Below, one piece after another: positions 17,231-25,354 of a DNA stretch of 41,413 bases. The translations under genes and the position numbers were made by a program. This DNA comes from Clostridia bacterium (lineage in GTDB: Bacteria > Bacillota > Clostridia > Oscillospirales > CAG-272). Location: NCBI GenBank assembly GCA_017446155.1, contig JAFSRI010000056.1, positions 1 to 41,413 of the forward strand. Direction: 5' to 3'. The notes beneath the pieces were generated by a model. It saw only the letters and a program-made list of their open reading frames with translations, was not told where the DNA came from and did not search any database. Within the stretch, counting starts at the first letter, position 1. Each line of letters begins with the position of its first letter.

Positions 17231-19732
17231 ATGAACGAACAATATGAAATAATACGTTTTGACAGCGACGTTCCGATGAAGCTGAGATGTATTTATCTTG
17301 AAAATATGCAAAGCCACTGGCACAGAGGCATGGAGATAATACTTGTTCTTTCCGGCAAGGTGGATATAGTTCACGGCGGCGATATTTCTCACATGTCAGA
17401 CGACGATATTATTGTTATAAACGAAAGAACGATACATTCGTTAAGCTCGGCAAACGGGTGCACTTTGGTGTCGCTTCAAATAGATACGACGGAGCTTTTC
17501 AACAGTCGTGAAAGCGACGAATATTTTATTTGCGATTCGTCACAAGATAACGACAAGGGTAAGTTTTATTCGCTTAAACGCATGATAGCAGAACTTGTAA
17601 AGACGAATTCAAACGAAAACGTCGATAATCACTATTACAATATGTCGATGCTATACGCCATTTACAGCGAAATGTGCAAAAACTTCATATCTAATATAAA
17701 ATCCCGCCCCGCAACGCAAAAATATTTTACACGCCTTACGTCTATCGTAGATTATATCGAAAGCCATTACCGCGACGGTATAACGCTTAGTGACCTTGCC
17801 GAAAACCAGCATCTTACCGTTCCGTATTTGTCGAGTTTTATCGAAAAATATCTCGGCGTTTCGTTTTTATCATATTACAATGAGCTTCGTCTTGAACACG
17901 CAACAGCCGAAATGCTTTCCTCCGACCGTTCTATTGAAAATATAGCATATTCAAACGGATTTTCAGATCCGCGTTCGTTTGTGAATCTTTTCAAGAAAAA
18001 ATACGGCGTACTGCCGAGCACTTACAGAAAAGAACATAAGGCCCCGCCCGCGGACGACAACGACGAATTATCGTATCAGATAAGCCCCGACCATCATGGC
18101 CTCAGCCGCGACAGCAACCTCGCGTTGCTCGCAAAATATCTAAGCCCTCCCGAAAAAGCGGACGAGAGCGTCAGGAGCTTTTCCGACACCGAAAAAATCA
18201 TCGTCAAAGAAAACATAAGCACCGCAAAGGTAAAAAGAGCTCTGCGCCATACGTTTAAAACGTTTACGTCGGTAGGGCGCGCAAAGGAGCTTCTCTATGC
18301 CGACGTTCAGAAAATGCTTGCGGAACTTCAAAAAGACGTCGGATACGAATATATCAAATTTCACGGGTTGCTCAGCGACGACATGCTCGTTTATGAAGAG
18401 GACGACGCCGGAAACGCGCATTACAGCTTTGTTTTTATAGACAAAGTGATCGATTTTTTGCAATCGATAGATTTAAAGCCGCTTATCGAGTTTTCGTTTA
18501 TGCCTCGCGCACTTGCCGCAAACGACAGCCGCATGGTCTATTCGTCGCCGTTTTATATAGGAATGCCGAAAGACATGAAAAAATGGACGGCGCTTATAGG
18601 GGCGCTCATGGAGCATCTTATCGACAGATACGGCGTGCGAACAGTAAGAACATGGCTTTTCTGCGTTTGGAATGAGCCGGATACGTCAACGAGTATGTTC
18701 GGGTTCGAGCGCGACGAGGACTTTTACTCGTTATATATTGAAACGTTCAACACGGTAAAAGGAATAAATCGCGCCTTCCGTTTCGGTTCTCCGTCCCTTA
18801 TCGTAACGTACAACGCAAACCGCCGCTGGCTCGTTAAATTCATTTCATGGTGCAAGGAAAACGACTGCGTTCCCGATTTTATGAACATACATTTTTATGA
18901 TAACGACTTCTCCGACGATTCTCTTCAGCAGCACCGCCCCGCTCACCCCGCGCACGGGCGGCTTAACATGGACCCTGATTCGTTTAAAAAATGTATTTCT
19001 CATACAAAGGCCGTTTTTTCCGATCTCGGAATAGGAGAACTGCCCATTTATCTTACCGAATGGAATCTTACGGTTTCACATAGGAATCTTTTGAACGACA
19101 CGTGTTTCAAATCATGTTATTTTGCAAAAAATTTGCTCGAAAACTATGATATGCTCGACAGTTTCGGCTATTGGGTCTTGACGGATATGATAGAAGAAAC
19201 TCAACCGTCGTCCGAGCAGTTCCATGGCGGACTCGGACTTTTCACGCACGAAGGGATAAAAAAACCGCACTATTTCATTTTTAAATTCATCAACCGACTC
19301 GGGTCGCGCCTGATTGACGACGGCGACGGGTATTTTACTGCAAAATCTCACGGTAAAATACAAATAATATTGTATAATTACGAGCATTTCAACCATCTTT
19401 TTGCGGCGGGAGAAACGTATGATATGACGTTTACAAAGCGTTATACGCCGTTTTCAAAACTCGGAAGAATGAGCGTTTCGCTTGAACTTACCGACATAAA
19501 CGCAAAAACTTGCAAAATAACGGAGCATATTGTAAATCAGCAAAACGGTTCCGCTTTTGACGAATGGGCAAGGATGGGCGCACCTGAGTTTGACAAAAAC
19601 CTTATCGACTATCTGCGCCGCGAATGCGTCCCGAAGATAAGTGTAAAAAACAAGACGGTTGACGGCGGGAAACTGCTCGTTTCGGCAGAGCTTGATCCGC
19701 TTGAAGTACGGCTTGTTGAAATCGAATATTGA
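17231..19732 (+). CDS. AraC-family regulator fused to a GH39 glycoside hydrolase domain
   Basis: An 833-aa protein with no signal peptide or membrane segment, so cytoplasmic. Residues about 1-140 look like an AraC-type cupin sensor (HWHRGMEIILVLSGKV). Residues about 178-268 are a paired helix-turn-helix AraC DNA-binding domain (ITLSDLAENQHLTVPYLS, then IAYSNGFSDPRSFVNLFKKKYG). Residues about 330-800 match a GH39 beta-xylosidase-type barrel, with acid/base Glu482 in VWNEPDTS and nucleophile Glu610 in YLTEWN, both intact. The start at 17231 is fixed by AGGAGG 8 nt upstream; a longer frame from 17147 begins upstream of the promoter and is not credible. It is divergent from the ABC/GH operon and is the likely regulator of it. 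The enzyme domain may process or bind the inducing sugar. Confidence 0.88.
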   Translation: MNEQYEIIRFDSDVPMKLRCIYLENMQSHWHRGMEIILVLSGKVDIVHGGDISHMSDDDIIVINERTIHSLSSANGCTLVSLQIDTTELFNSRESDEYFICDSSQDNDKGKFYSLKRMIAELVKTNSNENVDNHYYNMSMLYAIYSEMCKNFISNIKSRPATQKYFTRLTSIVDYIESHYRDGITLSDLAENQHLTVPYLSSFIEKYLGVSFLSYYNELRLEHATAEMLSSDRSIENIAYSNGFSDPRSFVNLFKKKYGVLPSTYRKEHKAPPADDNDELSYQISPDHHGLSRDSNLALLAKYLSPPEKADESVRSFSDTEKIIVKENISTAKVKRALRHTFKTFTSVGRAKELLYADVQKMLAELQKDVGYEYIKFHGLLSDDMLVYEEDDAGNAHYSFVFIDKVIDFLQSIDLKPLIEFSFMPRALAANDSRMVYSSPFYIGMPKDMKKWTALIGALMEHLIDRYGVRTVRTWLFCVWNEPDTSTSMFGFERDEDFYSLYIETFNTVKGINRAFRFGSPSLIVTYNANRRWLVKFISWCKENDCVPDFMNIHFYDNDFSDDSLQQHRPAHPAHGRLNMDPDSFKKCISHTKAVFSDLGIGELPIYLTEWNLTVSHRNLLNDTCFKSCYFAKNLLENYDMLDSFGYWVLTDMIEETQPSSEQFHGGLGLFTHEGIKKPHYFIFKFINRLGSRLIDDGDGYFTAKSHGKIQIILYNYEHFNHLFAAGETYDMTFTKRYTPFSKLGRMSVSLELTDINAKTCKITEHIVNQQNGSAFDEWARMGAPEFDKNLIDYLRRECVPKISVKNKTVDGGKLLVSAELDPLEVRLVEIEY

Positions 19733-19838
19733 TAATGAGGTAAGCCGGCGGAAGATTTTATTTAATTATCTCTACGGTAATACTCAAAAAATTTAAACGT
19801 ATAAAACACACATAAAATAAAAAACCCGATTTTTAAAC

Positions 19839-19892
19839 AAACAATCATATCCGCCGTCAAATCCGGTGGCTATGATTGTTTTTCGTTCTTTT
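19839..19892 (+). terminator. Terminator after the AraC-GH39 gene
   Basis: Inverted repeat aaacaatcata (19839-19849) / tatgattgttt (19871-19881) with a GC-rich paired interior (ccgcc/ggtgg), followed by a T-rich tract (tttcgttctttttt). Confidence 0.75.
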
Positions 19893-20141
19893 TTATAACT
19901 GAAAAACTGTAATGCAAATGATTTTTGCAAGCCGGAATTTTCTTTGTTGAAACAGGAAAATTTCGCACCGAACGACGTGATTTTTACAAAAAACATAAAA
20001 AAACTCGAAAGCAACGCCGACAAACGAAATTTGCGCAAATGCGCAACACGCGTAAAAAGTACAAAAAACAAATTATTTCACTTGTATAACGACATTTTCA
20101 GAAAAATCTTATGTATTTCTTAATAAAAACGTGTGTTTCTA

Positions 20142-20171
20142 TTGACAAGTTCCGACAAGATACTTTAAAAT
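20142..20171 (+). promoter_or_regulatory. Promoter of the prepilin-like gene
   Basis: TTGACA (20142-20147), 18-bp spacer, TAAAAT (20166-20171). The start is predicted near 20178, about 40 nt before the ATG at 20220, with GGAGG in the leader. Confidence 0.7.
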
Positions 20172-20219
20172 TATCTCAACATCATCGGGTGACACAGAAA
20201 TATAATCCGGAGGAAAAAC

Positions 20220-21581
20220 ATGAAACATTCAAAGGGCTTTACCCTTGTAGAACTCGTCGTTGTCATAGCCGTTACAGCGGTTTTGGCGACAGTTTTCATA
20301 GCCGTTATGCAAAATGTTATTCGCGCGGCGGAACAGTCGTCTGAAAACCAAAAGATGTATGCGGATGAGTTGGAGCAAAAATCAAACGATATACTGCGAA
20401 AAGCAGATAATTCGGAATGGTACGGTTGGGAAGACGTTGAAAATTCGCTGATTTACCATTTTGTAAAAGACAATAACAAAACCGACGCTATCGCCGCGGT
20501 TTTAAACGAGCACAGCGAAAAGACAGCCGAAAACAATACGGCAATAACGAATGAGCAGCTTGTAAAAATAATAAAAAATTCGCTCGACGGCAAATACCGT
20601 AATACAAGCGAAAGTCAAAAAGAATATGTTGTAAATTTCATGACGGGCGATTTCTGCCTTTCCGACGGTGACGCACAAACATTAGAAGAAAAATTGTTTT
20701 CAGGTGAGTACACTTTGGCACACGCGGCGGATATTGCGCGAGAGTTTATTATGTCACATGAAAGTTCTTTTGAAAAGAAAACATATTCCGAAAAAGAAAT
20801 AACCGCGATACTTAACGCCGCGACAGCACAACTGTTGTCGGGAACTCCCGTTGAACCGACAAAAGTTTATGACGCGGCGATTTTTCTTTCTCTTTCCGAA
20901 AATATGTCGCTGTCACTTGAAGATGATATTGTTTTCACAAGCGAAATAACGGTTCCGCAAGGGATAAAATTGGAACTTTGTTTAAACGGTCATACGATAA
21001 ACTTGGCACAAATAAGCGATACGGCAAAAAAGAGCTTTAATGTAAACGGAGAGATGCATATATACGGCGACGGGCAAATAATTGTCGGAAACAGCGGATT
21101 CAACGTTAAGGGAAAACTGACGGTTGACGACGGCAACTTTTCTTATAATACCGAGCCGTGCGATTATCTGTTCAGCTCCGACGGAGGCGACATAACGATA
21201 AACGGCGGAAATTTCCGCGCCTTTTCGGCTGTGATTGCAAATAATAACGGCGAGCAGGGCGAAGTAGTTATCAACGGCGGATATTTTGAAAATTATGATT
21301 GTTCCGCTGATCCCGATATAATTATTTACAATTCGATATTCAACTGCGAAGTGACGATAAACGGCGGCAGCTTTTTGTTATACAGGAAAAACGACTTTGT
21401 GGCAAAAAATGCTTACCCGGATGATGAGGCGGAAAATCTATCGTGTATTTTCACATGCCTTGACAGTTGCGGCGAGCACGCATGTACAAGCGACGGCGAG
21501 ACCGCGTCTGCATACGTTTGGAGTCACACGGACGAGGTTTATACCGACGACGACGGCAACGCATGGATAGAAATTAAGTAA
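20220..21581 (+). CDS. Type IV prepilin-like protein with beta-helix-like C-terminal domain
   Basis: A 453-aa protein. The N-terminus MKHSKG-FTLVELVVVIAV is a textbook class III (prepilin peptidase) signal, with cleavage after Gly6, Phe at +1 and Glu at +5 (Glu11), then a hydrophobic helix to about residue 32. Residues about 33-210 are charged and helical. Residues about 240-385 are short repeats of the INGGNF / INGGYF / INGGSF kind, as in right-handed beta-helices (CLNGHTINL, VNGEMHIYGDG, VKGKLTVDDGNF). Two cysteine pairs lie near the C-terminus (CIFTCLDSCGEHAC). GGAGG precedes the ATG. No pilus ATPase, platform or prepilin peptidase gene is in the window, so it depends on machinery elsewhere. 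Probably a pseudopilin-like surface or secretion-associated protein; function unknown. Confidence 0.82.
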   Translation: MKHSKGFTLVELVVVIAVTAVLATVFIAVMQNVIRAAEQSSENQKMYADELEQKSNDILRKADNSEWYGWEDVENSLIYHFVKDNNKTDAIAAVLNEHSEKTAENNTAITNEQLVKIIKNSLDGKYRNTSESQKEYVVNFMTGDFCLSDGDAQTLEEKLFSGEYTLAHAADIAREFIMSHESSFEKKTYSEKEITAILNAATAQLLSGTPVEPTKVYDAAIFLSLSENMSLSLEDDIVFTSEITVPQGIKLELCLNGHTINLAQISDTAKKSFNVNGEMHIYGDGQIIVGNSGFNVKGKLTVDDGNFSYNTEPCDYLFSSDGGDITINGGNFRAFSAVIANNNGEQGEVVINGGYFENYDCSADPDIIIYNSIFNCEVTINGGSFLLYRKNDFVAKNAYPDDEAENLSCIFTCLDSCGEHACTSDGETASAYVWSHTDEVYTDDDGNAWIEIK

Positions 21582-21684
21582 AAATACGCGCTTAAAATCA
21601 CGCCGTGAGAAAATTCCCGCGGCTAAACGACAAAGATATAAATAATGAACAAATGTAAACAATTATTTTTTGTAAGCATAACGA

Positions 21685-21713
21685 TTGATTTTTGATATAA
21701 AATTGTTTATACT
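21685..21713 (+). promoter_or_regulatory. Promoter of the O-acylation locus
   Basis: TTGATT (21685-21690), 17-bp spacer, TATACT (21708-21713). The start is predicted near 21720; GAAAGGAC follows as the ribosome site for ATG 21749. Confidence 0.65.
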
Positions 21714-21748
21714 TAGTATGTAAAATTTTTTAGCGAAAGGACAAAGCA

Positions 21749-23629
21749 ATGAAAAAATTTATCGCATTGTTTTTGGCTGTGCTTGTGTGCATAGGCGTTG
21801 CCGCCTGCAACACAAAGCCGTCAGAAGAATCCACCACAACAACCTTAGCGACGGTTCCCGCTGAAACGACGTCCGAGGGCGGCACTCAAACGGAAACGAC
21901 GGCGACGACTGACGTCACCACCGAAACGACGGCGACGACAACGCCCGTCGAGCCTGAGATAACGACGGATAACGACCCCGTTACAATTACGGTCGGCAAA
22001 TACGTTTCCGTAATGTACAACCCCGCTTACTGCGAGATAACGGGCAACGCGCAAACAGGCGTCGGATCAAAAGAAACGGTTACGCTTTCGATAAAGATGA
22101 AAGACGGATATATTTTCGACGGCTGGTCTATAGACAAAGCGCTTATCAACGGCGCAGGGCTGAGCGAAGCCTCAACAACATATTCGTTTACAACGTCCAA
22201 AGAGGCGAAAATCATACCAAACTACAGTGTAAAGGTCACGTATGACGCAAACGGCGGAAAAGCCGCAAACGGCACAAATACTGTTGAACAGACATTCTCG
22301 GTAGTATGGTATAAATGCCCGATGACGTTGCCTGAACAAGGCTATTTCACCCGCGAGGGATATACTCTTTCGGAATATAACACCAAGCCCGACGGAAGCG
22401 GCACGGCAATAAGCCTCGGCTCTCGCGTATATATGGACGACAAGCCCACAGCTACCCTTTACTGCATCTGGGAAAAACAGTCCCCCGAAGCTGATTTTGA
22501 ATACACCGCGTCAAACGGCAAGGCGACATTAAAGAAATATAAAGGCACCGACGACACGGTCGTTATTCCCGAAAAACTCGGCGGCTTTACGGTAAACAAA
22601 ATTGCCGCGGGAGCGTTTGACGACACGACGTGTACGAAAGTCATCTTCTCAAAAGAGATACGCGAAGTGGAAGACATGGCGTTCACACTCAGCAAAGTTG
22701 AATCTATCGTATTCTTCGATTCACTCATGAACATCTCCGACAGAGCGTTTGACGAGGGTCAGCTAAAACATATGCGTATCAACGCAGCCCTCGGCATTTT
22801 TAACCACTGGTCGCAGATACAGGCAACGACAAAAGTCGATCGCCTTGTATACGCTACGGGCAAGGGACTGAGAAAAATGGTGATCTACGGCGGCTCCGGC
22901 GCGCTTAACGGTCTTGACTGCGCACAGATAGACGATGCGCTCGACGGAAAATATTATATCATCAACATGGGCTCAAACGCTCAGGTTTCAGCCGCGGCGT
23001 ATTTTGAGTGGTTCAAAACGCTTGTAACCGACAAAGACATCGTCCTTTGGATGCCCGAAAACGGCAACTATATGCTCGGCGACACACGTTTCGATTACAG
23101 ACTCTTCGGCGCGACATGCGGTCATTACGACGCGTTCAAAGACATTGACCTTACAAACTATTACGGTATTTTCTCCGCATACAGAACATACGCCATGCAG
23201 CATATGTCGGCAGAACAGCAGAAACTCGATGCCTTCTCCGATTCATACGACAAATACGGCGATTTTATCACGCCGCGTCAGTCAAACGGAAACGTCTACA
23301 CTTACAACTTCTGGGTAGATCCCACGCAGTATAAGTACATGTCGTCGCTCATAACAGACATGGTCAACGACGGCACAAAGGTATATTTCACTTACGCCGT
23401 AATGGACGGCTCATCTGAAAGCATCACCGACGCATTATTCGACGGATATAAAGAAAAACTCATCGCGGCGTTCCCCGATATGGTGATAATATCCGATTAC
23501 AAAAACTGCCTGGTTGACAACGAATATATGTATAACTCCGAATGGCATCTCACATGGGATGGCGCCGTTATAAGAACAAGACAGCTTGTTCCGGATATTC
23601 TCGCACAGCTTGCGAAAGAGGAAAAATAA
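21749..23629 (+). CDS. Lipoprotein with InlB repeat, BspA/LRR repeats and C-terminal SGNH-like domain
   Basis: A 626-aa protein. Lipobox VAAC gives lipidated Cys20. A Thr-rich linker covers residues about 29-75. Residues about 160-245 look like an InlB B-repeat (VTYDANGGKAANG ... TLYCIWEK). Residues about 250-345 are BspA-type leucine-rich repeats (VVIPEKLGGFTVNKIAAGAF, then KVESIVFFDSLMNISDRAF). Residues about 375-626 resemble an SGNH/AlgJ-like acyltransferase domain, with block I Ser383 in YGGSGALNG and a C-terminal His600 in SEWHLTWDG. The equivalent protein at 25355 has Asp four residues before its His; here that position is Asn596, so catalytic competence is uncertain. First gene of a four-gene locus with the MBOAT protein. 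Confidence 0.78.
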   Translation: MKKFIALFLAVLVCIGVAACNTKPSEESTTTTLATVPAETTSEGGTQTETTATTDVTTETTATTTPVEPEITTDNDPVTITVGKYVSVMYNPAYCEITGNAQTGVGSKETVTLSIKMKDGYIFDGWSIDKALINGAGLSEASTTYSFTTSKEAKIIPNYSVKVTYDANGGKAANGTNTVEQTFSVVWYKCPMTLPEQGYFTREGYTLSEYNTKPDGSGTAISLGSRVYMDDKPTATLYCIWEKQSPEADFEYTASNGKATLKKYKGTDDTVVIPEKLGGFTVNKIAAGAFDDTTCTKVIFSKEIREVEDMAFTLSKVESIVFFDSLMNISDRAFDEGQLKHMRINAALGIFNHWSQIQATTKVDRLVYATGKGLRKMVIYGGSGALNGLDCAQIDDALDGKYYIINMGSNAQVSAAAYFEWFKTLVTDKDIVLWMPENGNYMLGDTRFDYRLFGATCGHYDAFKDIDLTNYYGIFSAYRTYAMQHMSAEQQKLDAFSDSYDKYGDFITPRQSNGNVYTYNFWVDPTQYKYMSSLITDMVNDGTKVYFTYAVMDGSSESITDALFDGYKEKLIAAFPDMVIISDYKNCLVDNEYMYNSEWHLTWDGAVIRTRQLVPDILAQLAKEEK

Positions 23630-23632
23630 ATT

Positions 23633-23893
23633 ATGTTTTCAGATACGAATCTGCTTTTCGTAACGGTATGGCCGACAGTGCTCCTTGCACTGTCGGTTGT
23701 GCTGGTTTTAGCGGAATATTTGATTTTCAAAAAGCGCGTGATATTCACCGTTATAAGCGGTGTTTTTCTTGCGTGCGCCTGCGGCGTCTTTCTATGGAAA
23801 GGCTGTTCGCTGTGCGATCTTTTGGTGCTTATTTGCGCTACGCTTGCGCGGAGATTGTTTTTTGAAATTCGAGATGGGAGGAAAAGTGCATGA
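23633..23893 (+). CDS. Small two-helix membrane protein of the O-acylation locus
   Basis: An 86-aa protein with two hydrophobic segments (about residues 7-30 and 37-56) and a possible third (about 60-72), ending in a basic tail (RRLFFEIRDGRKSA). It begins 3 bp after the preceding stop and overlaps the MBOAT start by 4 bp (ATGA), so it is co-translated with its neighbours. No family recognised. Its place in the operon suggests an accessory subunit of the MBOAT complex, comparable in role to small DltX-like proteins, but no sequence match to DltX was seen. Confidence 0.75.
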   Translation: MFSDTNLLFVTVWPTVLLALSVVLVLAEYLIFKKRVIFTVISGVFLACACGVFLWKGCSLCDLLVLICATLARRLFFEIRDGRKSA

Positions 23894-25341
23894 CGTTTAA
23901 TTCCGGTCAGTTTCTTATTTTCTTTCCCGTAACGCTGCTTCTCTACTTTCTTTTACCGAAAAAGTGGAGCAGGCTCAGCTTGCTTCTTATGAGCCTTATA
24001 TTCTACCTTGCGTGGAACGTTAAGCTCATAGTTCTCATTCTTTTCACTACGGTCGTGTCGTATTTCAGCGCGATAATAATCGAAAAGACGCAAAAAGCGG
24101 CTGTTAAAAAGTTATTTATCGTAATAACGCTCGTCGCGTGCCTCGGCGTCTTGTTCTTCTTTAAATATTACAATTTTCTCGCCGAAACGTTCGGCTGGGC
24201 ACTGGGCGCCGTCACCGGCAACACATACGACTTTACGCTTAATCTCGTTCTGCCCGTCGGAATATCGTTTTATACGTTCCAAACGCTGTCCTACGTCATC
24301 GACGTTTATCGAGGAAACGAACCGGTCGAGCGCGATTTTTCGCTGTTTTTCCTTTACGTCACGTTTTTCCCTCAGCTTGTCGCGGGACCTATCGAGCGCC
24401 CCGGAAACCTTATCCCTCAGCTGAGAGAAAAAAATAAACTGACAAGCGAAAACGTTCGCGTCGGCCTGCAAAAAATGGCGGTCGGATTCTTTAAGAAAAT
24501 TGTCGTTGCAGATCTTTTGGCGGAATACGTCAACGCCGTGTTCAACGACGCGCAGAATGCGACGGGGCTTGGCGTTATTATGGCGTCAATGATGTTTGCC
24601 GTTCAGATATATTGTGACTTTTCCGGTTACACCGACATCGCCATCGGCTGCGCGAGAGTTATGGGCATACGTCTGATGAAAAACTTTGATCGCCCGTATA
24701 AAGCGCAAACGATAAAAGAATTTTGGGCGCGCTGGCATATAAGCCTCTCCACTTGGTTCCGCGATTATCTCTACTTCCCGCTCGGCGGAAGCAGATGTTC
24801 AAAGCCGCGACACATGTTCAATATTTTCGTTGTTTTCCTTGTAAGCGGTCTTTGGCACGGAGCAAACTGGACGTTCGTCCTTTGGGGAATACTGCACGGG
24901 CTATACCGAATAGTCGGCGAGCTAACATTCCCACTGCGCGAAAAATTCTGGGCAAAACTGAAAGTCAACACAAAAGCCATATGGTTTACCTATATCCGCC
25001 GTTTCTTTACGTTTATGCTCGTTTGCTTCTCGTGGATATTCTTCCGTGCAAACAACCTGCATGACTTGGGAATACTCCTTGGCAAGCTATTCACCGATTT
25101 CGGCTCGTTTGAAGTCGCGTTTTCAACAATGGGAATAGGCTTTACGGCGGCGATAGTCGGAGTGTTGAGCATAATTATCATGACGGAACTCGACGTAATA
25201 ACAGGCGACGAGGTGCGCGAAGGTGACGTTACGGCGTCAAGGAAAACGTCTGTCGTATGGACGGTGTGGGCGGTTGCCGCGGCATGGATAATGCTCCTCT
25301 CTGTCGGCGGCGCGAGCACGTTCATCTATTTCCAGTTCTGA
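23890..25341 (+). CDS. MBOAT-family membrane O-acyltransferase (AlgI/PatA/DltB type)
   Basis: A 483-aa polytopic membrane protein. Typical MBOAT features are the N-terminal FNSGQFLIFFPVTLLLYF, the LVLPVGISFYTFQTLSYVID segment, FFPQLVAGPIERP, and the catalytic His323 in SGLWHGANWTF, followed by ILHGLYRI. Members move acyl groups (usually acetyl) across the membrane for transfer to a polysaccharide by an SGNH partner. Both neighbours encode SGNH-like extracellular proteins, supporting a role in modifying an exported or wall-linked glycan. Its start overlaps the small membrane protein gene by 4 bp. Confidence 0.92.
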   Translation: MTFNSGQFLIFFPVTLLLYFLLPKKWSRLSLLLMSLIFYLAWNVKLIVLILFTTVVSYFSAIIIEKTQKAAVKKLFIVITLVACLGVLFFFKYYNFLAETFGWALGAVTGNTYDFTLNLVLPVGISFYTFQTLSYVIDVYRGNEPVERDFSLFFLYVTFFPQLVAGPIERPGNLIPQLREKNKLTSENVRVGLQKMAVGFFKKIVVADLLAEYVNAVFNDAQNATGLGVIMASMMFAVQIYCDFSGYTDIAIGCARVMGIRLMKNFDRPYKAQTIKEFWARWHISLSTWFRDYLYFPLGGSRCSKPRHMFNIFVVFLVSGLWHGANWTFVLWGILHGLYRIVGELTFPLREKFWAKLKVNTKAIWFTYIRRFFTFMLVCFSWIFFRANNLHDLGILLGKLFTDFGSFEVAFSTMGIGFTAAIVGVLSIIIMTELDVITGDEVREGDVTASRKTSVVWTVWAVAAAWIMLLSVGGASTFIYFQF

Positions 25342-25354
25342 GGAGGTGCGAATT

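Larger units (their letters stand above)
19733..20219. other. Intergenic region, 487 bp
   Basis: It contains the terminator at 19839-19892 and the promoter at 20142-20171 (listed separately). The only frame of note is a 92-codon minus-strand one at 19793-20071. It has no good ribosome site, spans the terminator hairpin and shows low-complexity composition (many Phe and Lys), so it is not called as a gene. Nothing else was recognised. Confidence 0.6.

Noticed and set aside
19793..20071. A 92-codon minus-strand frame in the intergenic region
   Set aside because: Low-complexity Phe/Lys-rich product, no ribosome site, and it contains the terminator hairpin of the neighbouring gene.
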